The position numbers and the translations under genes were made by a program. A stretch of 64,000 bases of DNA from Chrysomallon squamiferum. Taxonomy: Eukaryota; Mollusca; Gastropoda; Neomphalida; Peltospiridae. Each line of letters begins with the position of its first letter. The stretch's first letter is position 1. The notes under the pieces were generated by a model that did not search any database, was not told where the DNA came from, and saw only the letters and a list, made by a program, of their open reading frames with translations. Positions 51,403 to 64,000 of the stretch are shown here, in pieces. The stretch lies in contig CM022665.1 in the NCBI GenBank assembly GCA_012295275.1, positions 6,448,901 to 6,512,900 of the forward strand. The letters are read 5' to 3'.

Positions 51403-54368
51403 TCATACGAAAACTTTAGCAAGAGCATCAGCTCCCGCACTTGCAATATACGGTTTCTGTGGATGGAAGGCAACATCGTGAATTGATTCATCAAATTTCT
51501 TGCGATGTGAAGTAATCTCCTGAACACACGTCTTGCTGTCTAAATTCCATAACCTAATCGAACAATCATGACCTGAAAAATAAAATTGTGGTAATTGGTG
51601 TACAAGCTGAAAATAGTTTCCATCAAAGAGGTTTTAAAAATATAATTATATTAATACAAAATATAACTATATTAATGCTTATTGTTGATGCTTAGTTACA
51701 TATTAAAATGAAATCTTTTTTTGAAATATGACCCTGAGTTAAGTAATCAAATTTAATCTATATTTTATTAAATACTTGTGTTTCCAGCTGCCATAAAATT
51801 TTAAAATTTACAGTTATATTGTTCCCAGGACCCAATTATTTTCTTTCAAATGATCTGTAAGTATCAAAAACAAACAGAAGGTCCAAGTTGCTTATTTGTT
51901 TTATTAAAAAAATTTTTACCAAATATTTTTAAATAACAAAATTCCTTAAGATAAAATAAAAATAAAACTCACTGCCTGACAAAAGGTACAAGCCATTTGG
52001 ATCCACTGCCAAACTTGTTACTGAGTCTAAGTGTGCCACCATAGAATGGATTAATTTTCCTGCAAATTAAAAATATATGTATTATGATACTGTAAAGGAA
52101 ATTTCAAATTTAAATAATTCAGACAAGAAAAATGCAATATATCCAAAATGTATTCATCTCTTTCTTTCTGCTATTAAACTGGAAGATCTAACTTAATATG
52201 TTATATTGTAATAAATAATTTATCATTTATAATATTTGAAAATGCTCACCTGTATTATTGTCAAAAAACCTAATGTGCCTATCTTCATGTGCAGTTATTG
52301 TCATTGGAAGTGTTGGATGATTTATCACTCGGTTGATTTGATTCACTCCAACAGATTCTGAAAAAAAAATATGTAACACATCTAGTAAGTCAACATTTAA
52401 TAAAATGTAACAATCTATTTTATTCTTCCAAGCAAAAATATTGTTATTTATAAATCTTTGTTTAGAAATATTAACAAGTTCTGAAACTACAAAATAATGA
52501 CACTGTAAGATGCACAAATACTCCTGTTATACATTTAAATGATCCAAGGAGATATTTTTGTTAAGTTATAAAAGTATTCAGATTTACAGTGTTTTTTTGT
52601 TTCTAGTCTGAGAATTCGTTTGCCTGACTTCATTAAGGGTTTAGGAAAAAGACAAAAAAAAACATTCAAACTTACCTGAACTATCTTTAGTTTCTAGTTT
52701 GAGAATTTGTTTGCCTGTCTCGATGTCAAAGATGTAGGTGTTGGCAGATGTGTAACTTGCAACTAACTGACTTGGATCACAACGCACAAAGTCTACTGAG
52801 GTAGGAACACAGTCCTCTGGAAATGATAAAAGATTTACAATCAATATATGGGAACAAGGTAATTCCAAGCATGCTTCAATATAGAACTGTTTTAGCATAT
52901 TTGTTGAAGGGGTACTCTCCAACTTCACAAATCAACAAAAATCATGTCCTTATACTGACATTTAATGAAAATTGGATACCCCAGTGAATTCGAAAATATG
53001 GTACTGATTAACATCAGCATATGGTAAACTATTAAAATGGAGTGGTGGTAACAAGAAAACTAAGATGATAAAAAAAAAAAAACCATCTTTTAAAGTAAGT
53101 TTGACACACTGTATTGCAGAATGACATCCAGTACAAACCTGTATCAACTGTAAATGTATTAAGCAGAGGAGATTTACTACCAGGATTCCACAATCTTACA
53201 GTACCATCAGCAGCACACGACAATAATTGCATCTTGGAACTATGTATTGACAAACCCCACACTGCATCAGTGTGTGCTATTAATGTATCAGCTAAAACAC
53301 TTGGATCTGAAAAGAAAAACCAACATATATGATTAATTATAACAGTTAAATCAAATAAAAACTGTCATACTTATTATTAATTTATGGTCATTATCAAGAA
53401 ACAAGTAAAGATGAACTTTTATACTTTTCTATTTGACTTTTATACTTTGTGGGAAGAGGAGGCTACAATTTGATCATGCATTTTTGTATTAAAAAAATGT
53501 GCATGAACTCACCACTTGTTTTATCTCAGATAGTATTCTTTTTTTATCTTTTATTTCTAGTTTTAAAATCAGTGCTTACCAAAAGAATCATAAGGATCAA
53601 TGTTTGAGTTTGGAATATTCCAACACTTGATAGTGGAATCCATGCCACCACTAAAACACTGCTCCCCAGTTGCACTGACAGCAAGACACAGTACAGGCCC
53701 CACATGACCACGAAACGTGTACACAGGTTCAACATCCAGTGATGCAGCTCTGAAACAATTATACATGCATTTACTTTACTTCATCTTTTTACTTGTTCAG
53801 TAGAAATTTTAAAAAGCACTCAGATAACTGGTTCAGACATTTTTAGTGTTCCATTTCAAATATGACACCTGTAGTTAAATTCAACTGCTTGGCTTAATTT
53901 CAATCCTGAAAATTGTTCATATTTAGTTCTTAAGTGCATTTACTCCAATAAAATAATTTAAGACCAGTTTTAAAGTGCATCTCTTGTGCAGCAACAGATT
54001 ATTTTATTTTTCTGTATAAAAAACAGTTTCATTAATAAATGTGTTACAATAATTGGTAAAGGCTAATTTTTATTATATTATTAGCAAAGATGATTTGCAG
54101 CAACAAATAAATAATATTAAGAAATCATACAGTAGTAATTAATCTACTAGTTTGAACCAACATTGCTCATTTGTATTTCATTATTAAATGTACTGACTGA
54201 ACATTCTGTACTGTTACTGTTTTACTGAAACAAGAATACATGCTATATTACTTTTTGGCTGGTACAGTTTTCTGTAAGTTCCATAGTTTCAGTGTGTGGT
54301 CTTCACTAGCTGTGATAAGAACTGGTTCCACTGGATGAAATGCCAGACTTCTCACTCCATCAAAATGA
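51403..54368 (-). other. STRN: Striatin C-terminal WD40 propeller exons
   Basis: Exons 5' to 3' on the minus strand: 54368-54252, 53749-53580, 53306-53139, 52816-52676, 52357-52250, 52059-51973 and 51572-51403. WD-type repeats visible: SHFDGVRSLAFHP..EDHTLKLW, FRGHVGPVLCLAV..DSTIKCW, AHTDAVWGLSIHS..DGTVRLW, a divergent blade with ANTYIFDIETGKQILKLE, HPTLPMTITAHEDRHIRFF, AHLDSVTSLAVDP..SHDCSIRLW, and the closing HDVAFHPQKPYIASAGADA. The propeller carries the kinase-binding side of the STRIPAK scaffold. Confidence 0.95.
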
Positions 54369-57300
54369 CTGAAAATATGATTAATGATTTAAAAAAAAAT
54401 ACAAACCTGGACTAGCTTTCTAGACAGTTAAGTTCTGGATAAAATTCAAGACTTGCAAGGCAAGTATATGATGACATGTATAAAAACAGGTTTCAGATAG
54501 TTTAAGTAGATTAAAATAAGAAGTTATGATAAACTTCTAATAAACAATATTATGGAAATTTATCTGAATTAGATAAATGGGTGCACAGTTACAATAATAT
54601 CTGTTCCACTGAATTTTGATTATGTTCTAAGTTGAGTTTCTGTTTATAACTCAGAATACAATTCTAACCTTCTAAGTGTGTATTTTGCATTCCATGTTTT
54701 TCTAAAAACTTCCTTTGGTGCGGTTATCTGAAATTCATAAATGTCAACATGTTCAGAATTTTGATTTTAAACATTAACTGAAAAACATGAACACAAGCAA
54801 GTATGAACTATACTTATTTAAACAAATTTTATCAGTACTGTATTCATGAAATGTCTGGTTTTATTGAATGTTATGAGTTTTTGATCCAAACACGCAAAAT
54901 GTCAAGTAACCATCTTTTTGTTTTGTGCTTAGGTTTTTTAACAATAATAACAACAACAATAATAATAATAATAATAATAAAGGACTTACATCATAACTCA
55001 TGCTAATATTTGACATTGGATCTGCCTCATTTGTGACAGTTAGTCCAGCTAACTCTCCAAGTCCAAGTGCCTCATCCAGAGCATCATCATCTCCTGGAAC
55101 ACCTAAGACTGGTTTTCTAGGACCTGCAGGAAACGGCATAGACCCACCACCCTGAACACCTGAAGTTGACAATTATACTCATTTAAAAGAAGGAGAACAT
55201 TTTGCAACATTTACTGTTATGTTATTTATATTGTTTTCAAATATTCCATCACTTCCTTGTGTGTGTGTGTGTGTGCGTGTAATAACTATGCATTTAGTTT
55301 TCCGATATCTTTTTATTATGTAATGTTCCCAAGCTGTTGATGACTAGTATTAAAACTGATCAAAAATGGTATGTAAAAGATTTTAGTATTTCTGCAATTT
55401 GCTTGCTCTTTGTTTTTATTAAGCTGAAAATTATTTTTGGGTTTATCTGAGAACAGTTGGGGAAATCCTATTTTTTACTTCTTAAAACTCTTTTAAAATT
55501 ATTATTGTGGTCATTGTTACTCTTTATTACTGAACCAAAGTATGTAAAGTTCACATAAATATACATAGCTGACTGTTGCTGAAAAATGCAAACATGTAAT
55601 ATTATACAGTTTTAAATTAATTTCAAATGTGCACAAATCAAGCAAAAGAATTAATAACTATTAAAAACCAAAAGAAAAAACAAAACACAGATGCTTCTAA
55701 ACAAAAACATGCACAGCAAACATACAAAATAATTAATCATGGTGAATATGTGAACAACCTGTGCTGACACAGAATCATTGGGCTTGTGTTACTGCAAACT
55801 GCTCCATTAGTTACATTAATTCAAAATTCAAAAAGCAATGAATGTGATTAGCAAAATACTTTCATTTATAAAATAGACAAAAAAAGAAAATCCATAAAAT
55901 TCATTAATGCTGTATTTATTTGAACAATTTTCCACTTTTATCATAGGAAAATGACAACACATTCTTAAAAATATTAATTTTCACTGCAATATCTGAAAAC
56001 CTGTATATTTAAAAAAAAAAAAAAACAATGTTGGGTATTTTGATATACCTATTTTAACAAACACAATAAAATTAATTTGAAGATCTGGAAAGATTTAAAT
56101 TAAAAAAAAAATTTAAAAAAATGTAGTGTGTTAATGAATGTCACTGAAATGGCCTAACCAAAATATCTCAAGCCTTAGATGAAAATGAACACACAATGCC
56201 ATGTCATCTATGCCAGCAACAGGCTCAAGTCGTACCCATTACATCTATTTCAGGCATGCTACTTCCAGAGGTCTGTTCAGAAGTGGCTCCTCCGGCCTGC
56301 AGCGCGGAGAGCTCTTCCTCAGTGCCCAGGTTTGCCAGCATGGCCCGCAGAGTTGATCGATTAGGTCCTGTCAGCGAGCAAGACACAGCACATAACAATC
56401 CACAGAATGTAACAAGATATTCTCGTGTTAGATGTTATAATGAGAATAAGTCATTAATTTTTAACATCGGACTTACCAGTGAAACAAATAATCAGATAAT
56501 TCAGATGTTTCCAGATGATACTGTTTAGTTATAATCTAATTAATTAATCTATGGATTTAATAAATATGTTATTCTGTAATATTTTGTACGAGCTACTATT
56601 AAGATCTAAGTTCATATGCTCAGACCTTTCTTTACTTTTCACTTAACATTAAACTACGTAACAAATACTAGCTTTTAAATTAAAACCCTTTTATTTAAAT
56701 CAGATTTACTGTACATATTACCCATTTACAATAAATTTCTACTAATAAATATTTATATTTGCTTTAGATCCTTTTCCTAAAACTGTGAGGTATTTGCATT
56801 CATTCCAGAAATGAACATTAAAAACTGTAATAAAATACATATTAAAAGATTTTCCTTCTTTTAGGATCTTATTTAATTTTATTTTCTAAGGCTTTAATTT
56901 GTTTTTAATTGTAATTTGACAAGGGACAGTAACTGTAATTAGATTAACAATATTAACCTTTTCAAATTTAGTACTTTAGTTATGTGACATGCACATCCAC
57001 CTTGGAATTTTATTCTGAGTAATTTGTTTTATCTGCATACCATTTAAGCAAACTGTCATTAAAAAATAACTTTAAAATAATAAAAAATAAATAAAAAAAA
57101 ACATCAAAGACATGCTTGATGCAGCTGTTTAAATCATACAAAATGAGTTTCTTTTTAGTCTTTTACACTTCCAATCAATACTGTTTTAAAAACTGTCTGG
57201 TAACAGATAAAATAAATAAAAATGTTTAGAAAATGAAGCACCGTTCTACATGCACTAGATTAAATCTTTTGCCATAATTGAAGCCAACAATTATTTAGCA

Positions 57301-60300
57301 CATATGTGAGGAAACTATATAGTTATTCACAACAGCTTATACTTGTATCTATTTATGCAGTTATATTTTAAAGTTTTAGAGAAATTATGAAATAATTTGA
57401 AATTCTTCCATGAATCTAAATTGCATCCTCTACTTTTAAACCGTTTGTCCTTTGCAGTAAAAATTGTTTGTACAAAATGCAAACTAAATTTGAAAGCTGC
57501 ACATCTAGTGACGATAATGCATGACACCTGGCAAATAGTCAAGCATGCCAAATGAAGACAAAAATGTATAAGACTCGGACTTACTATTTTTCTTTCCTTT
57601 CCTTTCCTTTTTGTACTGTTCTTTAAGCTTAGATATTTGTTGCTGATCTACGACCCATTCCTCGTTAGGTGACTCATCCTTCTTCTCTGTGTAATACAGA
57701 CAGCCATAAGATCAACCCACATTTGAGCAAGTTCAGTTAATTTTACGTTTGATGATTTATTTTTGATTTTTTTTTAATGTTCTATTTTTTGACAAATAGG
57801 CAATACTTGTCACTCTGTTGGTTAATGTCCCAGAAAAATTGGATGTTAGTACCAAGAGAAAGAAGGAAAGAATGAAAACTATCAAACACAAAACTACACA
57901 TCAGACAAAAAATGTGAAGGCATTTCCAATGAAAAAAAAAAAAAAAAAAAAAGTTAATGAAAAAACAACAACAAAAAAACAGTTAAAAAGGTGGTGAAAG
58001 ATGGTGTTTCTGTAATAAAGTTATTTCATATTCAAACCAAAGATTATGTGAAATCATGGCAAGCATTAGTACACTTATGTATCTCATAAGCATAATGAAA
58101 AACCCATGTGAAATATTAGTTTTGTAATTATGATCAGACATGGCAGAAAAGTAAGATGGCCAAAAGGTATCTTTTTTCTTACCATAGGAACTACACATTT
58201 TATTATCCCAGGTTATTGTTATGAATATAAATTACTTTCACAGAACAAATGTTTACATATAATAGTAATGAACCTGTTTCTCTGAAAAAAAGATTAACAT
58301 TTTTCTTAAGCCTGGAACAAAGAACAACATGTACAATATGCTAATGTAAACTGGCAGATCTTTAAAGAACTTTTGACAATAAATCAGGTATTGTTCTAAC
58401 TTATTTAAGCACAAGCTTTCGACATATGATGAAATTTACCACAACAACCTGTCCTGTTTTATGCTGTTATTGTGGGTATAAGGATTAGTACACATGCTTG
58501 TGAGTAATATGTTTATCCAAGTTAAAGCTAATTGCACAGAGTTGTTATGTCATGTGTTTCTTATGTCATATGAAGAGAAATTCAGGAACAATATACATTT
58601 CAAAAATAATATGTCTCTTTAAATTTTACAAATAACACATCAAGCAGAAAGTAAGAATTACAGTTACCGAAAGCAAAATGTATTAAAATAAGCAAAGTTG
58701 CAGTTAAAACATGCAAAGGTAATTTATTTAATTTTGGCAATAAAACAACTTTCAAATGTTTTCAATTATTAGATTTTACCTTTTGTATTATTATTATTAT
58801 TCCTACATATTAATTATTTTCTAATCTTTATCAGCCATGTCAAGCAGTTCACTTTTAAAAAGTATACATGTATATATAAAAAAAATAAAACTATAAAAAC
58901 TGTCCCACCCTAAACGTTCATGCTGTTACAAAATGCCATGATGCTCTAATTTTGATACAAACTTTAAACAGAAACACCATCATTGGATATATCAGTACGT
59001 TTTACAAACAACAGAAAAAAAGCAAGAATTAACCAGAATGGTGAACAATATGGTGACATTCATAACATCTTACCCCACTCTGATCCATCCCTCGGGCTAC
59101 GAGCTTCACCTGCACCTTCACCACTCTCAGACACAAGGAAGTCAAATTCAGCAAGAGCTTCTTCAGTTTCAGGATCACCTAAAACATCCTCAATTCCTGC
59201 CATACTCTCATTTCCCACCAGCTGTATTAAAAATGTTAAAATAAGACATTGAAATCAGTTTAACTTAACACAGTGATGAATATTCATTAATTATTTTGTG
59301 CAGTAGTAAAGTTTTTTTTAGATATGTAAACATCTACTTTTACCTTAAAATAGTAACAGGTCAATCAAAAGTCACGCAAATAATAAAATCAGTTTCAAGT
59401 TACTTAGTGATCAGTAGAAAATTTGAAGTATTAACACAAATTACAGATTTCAAAATACTGTCATTTATCCAACCATGAAATTTGTTTTAAAAAATAAAAA
59501 TCAGCAACAGAGAAGTTTAACTAAATTCTCCTCACCTTTATCTTGGATCTTTTTCTTTCCAACCTTTCATCAGCTTCATCATCAGCTGAACTGCTGTCTT
59601 CATCACTGAAATCAAAATGGCAAATATACCTTTTACAGGTATGTCATGTGTGTTGTAACACACATTACTTAAAATAAAATAAAAAATAATATAATTTTAG
59701 AAATAAAGTACAATGATGGTTAAAAGACATATATACAAGATCACATCTGTTGAAAGATAATTATCTTTTGTAACTCAGTGAAAAATGTTAATCATTACCT
59801 TAAATTTTCATCTTCATCAACTGATGTTTCTGAAGCTAAGAAGTCAAAAGTGGTTAAAACCGCTGATTCTGTATCCATTAAAGCCCCTTCTAAGTTGGCG
59901 GCTCCAGCAATTTTCTTTCCAGCCATCCTAATTATATAAAAAATAACACAAATAATACCACAAAACATTTTTTATTTAATTATTTTATATGTGGCTTCAG
60001 AATGTATTTTTCATATTTTAGATAGAAACTGAAACTGGCAAACTCTAAAACGACAATGTGAAGCTGGCATTATTCAAACTGACAAACATATATACTATAA
60101 AGTTATTCACCTGCTCACTGCTAAAGAAAATTTCAATCTAGTTATCAAAATACTGTGGATTAAAACTTAAAACTTACTTTAAAAAATTCAAATAATGTGC
60201 ATTTAATTTTTTGTATTATTTATTCAAATGGAAATACACGGATGCATTTTTTACCGTTTAGTCATGGAAACATTGCCTTTCCCTGTCTGCTGTTCTCCAT

Positions 60301-61410
60301 TGACAAGTGCATGCTGAGCACTACTATCATTGTCATCTACTGCATTTGGCTGCAGACCCAACAGTGATCGAACCCGTGCAGATCTAACATCAATTATGGT
60401 GTCTGTGTAGCCAATCTCTTGCAGGTATCTGTAAGAAAAAGTTCCATTTAACTCACTAACAATCTAAAACAACAACGTGATATAAACTGACTGATAAATA
60501 GCTGTTGTAGTAAAACTGCATTAAATTAATATGTAAAGAAAAACATACTGTCTTAAAAGTTGTCTTCCTTGTCTCCATGACGCTGTACTGTTTGGCCCTG
60601 AAGAAAACAGAGCTTCTCCATCAACTAAATCATCTAAAAAAATAAAAATAAAAAAAAATTATATATTTATTTAATTTATAAATATAAAATGACATGGATT
60701 AAAACAATGACAGTTTTTAAGAAGACAGATTTAAAATTAACAATGGCAGAAAAGTCTACACTGACAATCTGATATAACTCTGTATCAATTAATTTTATTA
60801 CAATCTTACCATCTGCCTTTTTTTCAAAACTTGGTGGTTTTAGGTCATCTTGGTTAAGATCTGTTCCATATTTTAACTTGTGATATTTAGCCCTTAAAAA
60901 AAAAGAGAAAAAAAAATATTAGTATGTACTTTTGCAGACCTAATATAATACAAAACTATTAAACAAATTGGTTTTTTTTTTTTTTAACCTACTATTAATA
61001 CTAGTATATGTAAATTTAAATTCTTGAAATTAAAAATTCAGAATCATCTTTGTCTATAAAAGGACTTACTATCAACATTTACAAGAATTATAATCACTGG
61101 ATTATTCTGCATGGTGGTTTGATATGTCCTATATTTCCATATCATTAAAAAATTGCAATACACACCAAAAAAAAAATTCTGTTCGTCTTTCTGACTAGCT
61201 TTCTAAAATATTTAGTATTTCAAAATGTACCTTAATAAACCAGAACCTACTTCAGTAATGATAAAAAATTATTTAATGGCTGACAATACTAAATTTGTCA
61301 CATTACCTTTCTTGTTTAAGGGCAAATTCTAACATCTTTATTCTTCGTACAAGATCCTGTTTGAGATTTTCTTGTCCCTTTCTCTCTCCTTGCAAAAATG
61401 CTATTCGAGC
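51403..61410 (-). CDS. STRN: Striatin (STRIPAK scaffold), 5' end outside window
   Basis: Striatins are regulatory B-type subunits of PP2A that organise STRIPAK complexes with GCK kinases and Mob4. Eighteen exons on the minus strand give 2217 nt or 738 aa including a normal C-terminus (ADALAKVFV, stop 51405-51403). Human striatins are about 780-800 aa, so roughly the first 50 residues (the caveolin-binding segment and start of the coiled coil) are encoded right of 61410. No such exon is visible up to 64000. Seen in order: coiled coil ARIAFLQGERKGQENLKQDL, LQEIGYTDTIIDVRS, acidic linkers, SKLKEQYKKERKGKK with RPNRSTLRAML, LGLGELAGLTVTNEADPMS, then WD40 repeats. All 18 exons join in frame. Which vertebrate paralogue (STRN, STRN3 or STRN4) it resembles most is not resolved; invertebrates usually have one. 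Confidence 0.95.
54669..61410 (-). other. STRN: Striatin N-terminal and linker exons
   Basis: Exons 5' to 3' on the minus strand: 61410-61307, 60892-60810, 60633-60549, 60428-60255, 59927-59799, 59605-59536, 59221-59074, 57686-57585, 56367-56236, 55159-54990 and 54727-54669. They encode the end of the coiled coil, the region containing LLRQYLQEIGYTDTIIDV (corresponding to the calmodulin-binding area of vertebrate striatin), two FDFL-containing acidic segments (TTFDFLASE and AEFDFLVSESGE), the basic KKERKGKK stretch and the segment leading into the propeller (KTWNAKYTLRS). Confidence 0.92.
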
Positions 61411-64000
61411 CTGCAAAAATAAAATTATAATATTTTAAATATTTCTGGTAAAGAGAAAACTACCTGAAAATAGTATAATTAGAACAAGCCTATATGACTG
61501 CAACATAAAGGCAAAGTAATTGTTTTTATGAATAGTATTAAAGTGAACATGTAATATATTTCTAGTATACAATGTAAACAGTTTAATCTGTCTTAATTTC
61601 ACTGCAGTAAAATGTCATTCAAGCAGAAACAGTATGTCTATATATTTTTGGGATTTATTTATTTTTTATTATTATTTTTTTAATGGCAGGGGAGAGCTGA
61701 TAATCGAATGTTCAATTTAAACTGGATTACACTATAAATCTCAATGAAGAATTAGCTAATGTCATTGATTATGTCAAGTATGGGTTTGTGTTAATTATTA
61801 TTTCACAGGAACCAAGGGCCAAATGGAATTTTGTACATAATGTTGTTTTTTGTTATTCTACATCGATTAGAACTGACCATCCAGAGAGATGTCATCTGAC
61901 AATACAAATCCCTGCCATTTCTTTAACCAATATACTATATATAAATTTATAATTTGCTTGACTAAACATAGAGTTTCATAACATTTGATACACTTTCAGT
62001 TTCTGAACATTTCAAAATTACATGGCACTTAATATATAATGACAACCATTAAGAAACAGGTATCTCTATAATGTTGCACAAATGAGAAATGTATTGTTAT
62101 ATTTTAATCATGAATATACACTGAGAAGGTATAAATAAAATATTATACATAATGAAAATCAAGTGTTATGAAATAATTATAAAACTAAATTATACAAGTA
62201 TATGAATGATAGAATCAGTTCTAGAAAACTGTTCATTAGCTGTTCTTAAACTCATAGATTTTTTTTCAGTTTGTAGAAAATGGAATTTGACTGCAAACGT
62301 AATGTGACATATATACAAAGATGTTCACAAGTGAGTAAAAGTCATGAAGGATGATTGAAGTTCAACTGCATCTAGTCATTCACACACACACAATTCTTTT
62401 TAGATGTAGGTAGTGGCAGCCAAATTTTTCATTAATTTAATAATATGCAAGATAATAAGTATAAAACGAAAAAAAAAAAAATTACAACACTGTTTCTACT
62501 GATTCAAAAGATACATGCAAATCAGTACCATAGGTAACTGGTCGTTTTTTTGTGGTTTTTTTAAAGATATTTTTGCAAATTGAAGGAAACAGCAACTTCT
62601 GCCAACTGTAGTTTGAAAAATAACTGATATAAAAGACTTACAATTACCAAGAGTGCTGGAACCAACTTGCTAAATGAGCTTAATTTGTTTGCAGAGTTGT
62701 AAGTTTATCTGTATATTCGGAACAGCACTGTTGAGCATGCCATATTTGTCAAAATGGAAGGCAGGAGAATGTCCCTAAAATGATTAAAAGTGCAAACGGA
62801 CACTGTGGTTTCAGTTTTGGTCTCATCTGAAAAATTCAACCTGTGTTGTGATCAATTTGCCAAGATCTTTTAAATGACATACTTGAGTCTATTTCATTTT
62901 ATTCCCTGCCAAGCCCATAAAAAATTTACCTTTTCAATTTGAAGTAAAAATGTGAGCCAGTCAACACTAATTACATTTCGTCCAGAGCAGCCATGTATTT
63001 TTTGACACCTTAAGCCCCAAAACTTAGAGAAAACAAGTCAGGTTAGTTTCAGCAAGAATTAATTAGAATTTAACATGTATTTGTTGTTGTTTATAATTTA
63101 AAGAGCAGCTGGTCTACCATTGCTGCAGTCACTGAAAGAATTATTATTGTTATCATTATTTATTATTATTATTATTATTTTTTTTTTTTTTTTTTTTTTT
63201 TTTTATAGTTTAACAGATGTTTGAACTTCAGATGCATTTTATTTTAGAGTCATATTGCATTTTAAGGTAGTTATATGACAGGGTTGGACATTTAAAAAAA
63301 AAAAAAAAAAACAATTGATATGGGTCAAACACCTGTATATAGCATAGTACAACTTTATTTACATAAGCAGCTTGATTTTTCTTTCTATTAAACTATTAAT
63401 AGTAATAAGTTAAAATACTGTGATGTGTATATATCCACATACATATAAATGTTACTTAAAAAGGACTACAAACATTTGATGTTTAACTACAATCCTCTAT
63501 GATACATAAACTCAGCTAATCCTTGGAGTCTACTCCAGAAAGGTGTTGCAGATATTACTTAGGGGCAATAAAATATATGTAGTCATGAGACTAAAGGCAA
63601 AAGGCAAAGGTGTGATAAGTCTGTCATTTGAAGCAGTTATAAAATAATTTTCTTAGCTTTGTACTTGCTGTGATCTGACTGCAAACAAACATTACCTATC
63701 ATCTGACCACTGCTGAAATTTTCTCTGATGGAGTTAATCAACAAGCAACAATAATCTAAGTTTTAAAACTGATCAGTTTATGATTTTATGATACTAAAAT
63801 AATTAGTTTTTTTATTCAGCATTCACAGAATACATTGTACTATTGTGTAGTACAGTTTGTTATGTTTATGATTCTTAAATTCTTAATTTGCCATTTATTG
63901 CAAGAATTTTGAAAGCAAAACAATCACCTCTCTTACAACAGAAGAGATAGTAATTGACAAAGCACAATTTTTATTTGTTTATTTCAGAAGTATTAGTATT
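61411..64000. other. Right flank: probable striatin first intron
   Basis: The exon at 61410 begins at a splice acceptor (TTTTTGCAG on the minus strand), so intron sequence of striatin starts here. Up to the window edge I see only AT-rich sequence, (TTA)n and poly-T near 63150-63204, and a poly-A run near 63294-63311. There is no exon for the caveolin-binding segment. Confidence 0.6.

Overview
This is an AT-rich, intron-rich window from an animal nuclear genome. Every recognisable gene is a conserved metazoan gene split by GT-AG introns. The intron-rich gene structure and the protein sequences fit an invertebrate. An arthropod is my best guess, but nothing in the window settles the phylum. I see no bacterial, viral or CRISPR features.

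Layout: 1-3162 holds no gene but contains a diverged repeat array. 3163-7628 (+) encodes mitochondrial ribosomal protein mL40 (MRPL40) in five exons, 209 aa. 8794-10893 (-) is a four-exon gene for a 359-aa protein with two CARD domains, convergent with mL40. 13159-15255 (-) is a BTB-BACK-Kelch gene. 15569-42295 (+) is the eIF2-alpha kinase GCN2 (EIF2AK4). It rebuilds as 40 exons and 1656 aa, close to the roughly 1650 aa of vertebrate GCN2, and lies head-to-head with the Kelch gene. 43337-46226 (-) is the proteasome alpha subunit PSMA6 (seven exons, 246 aa), convergent with GCN2. 51403-61410 (-) is striatin (18 exons, 738 aa in the window), whose first exon(s) lie beyond the right edge.

The GCN2 locus contains an assembly problem. 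About 3.44 kb carrying exons 10-16 appears twice (about 21397-24840 and 25076-28515), separated by 200 N. Copy 1 has coding indels and a corrupted end, and a real tandem copy would break the reading frame, so I read this as a false duplication. Copy 2 was used for the gene model.

Repeats: a degraded hAT-type transposon in GCN2 intron 2, a short inverted-repeat (MITE-like) element in the last mL40 intron, a 33-bp minisatellite of about 1.8 kb in GCN2 intron 20, an exact 100-bp tandem duplication over the 3' end of the CARD gene, and an (AAT)n/(ATT)n hairpin.

The genes do not form one pathway. GCN2 (amino-acid stress), PSMA6 (protein turnover), mL40 (mitochondrial translation), striatin (PP2A/kinase scaffold) and the Kelch protein (probable ubiquitin-ligase adaptor) are housekeeping or signalling genes. 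The least familiar product is the tandem-CARD protein. I found no convincing new multi-gene system. Exon edges were set by eye from splice sites and reading-frame continuity.
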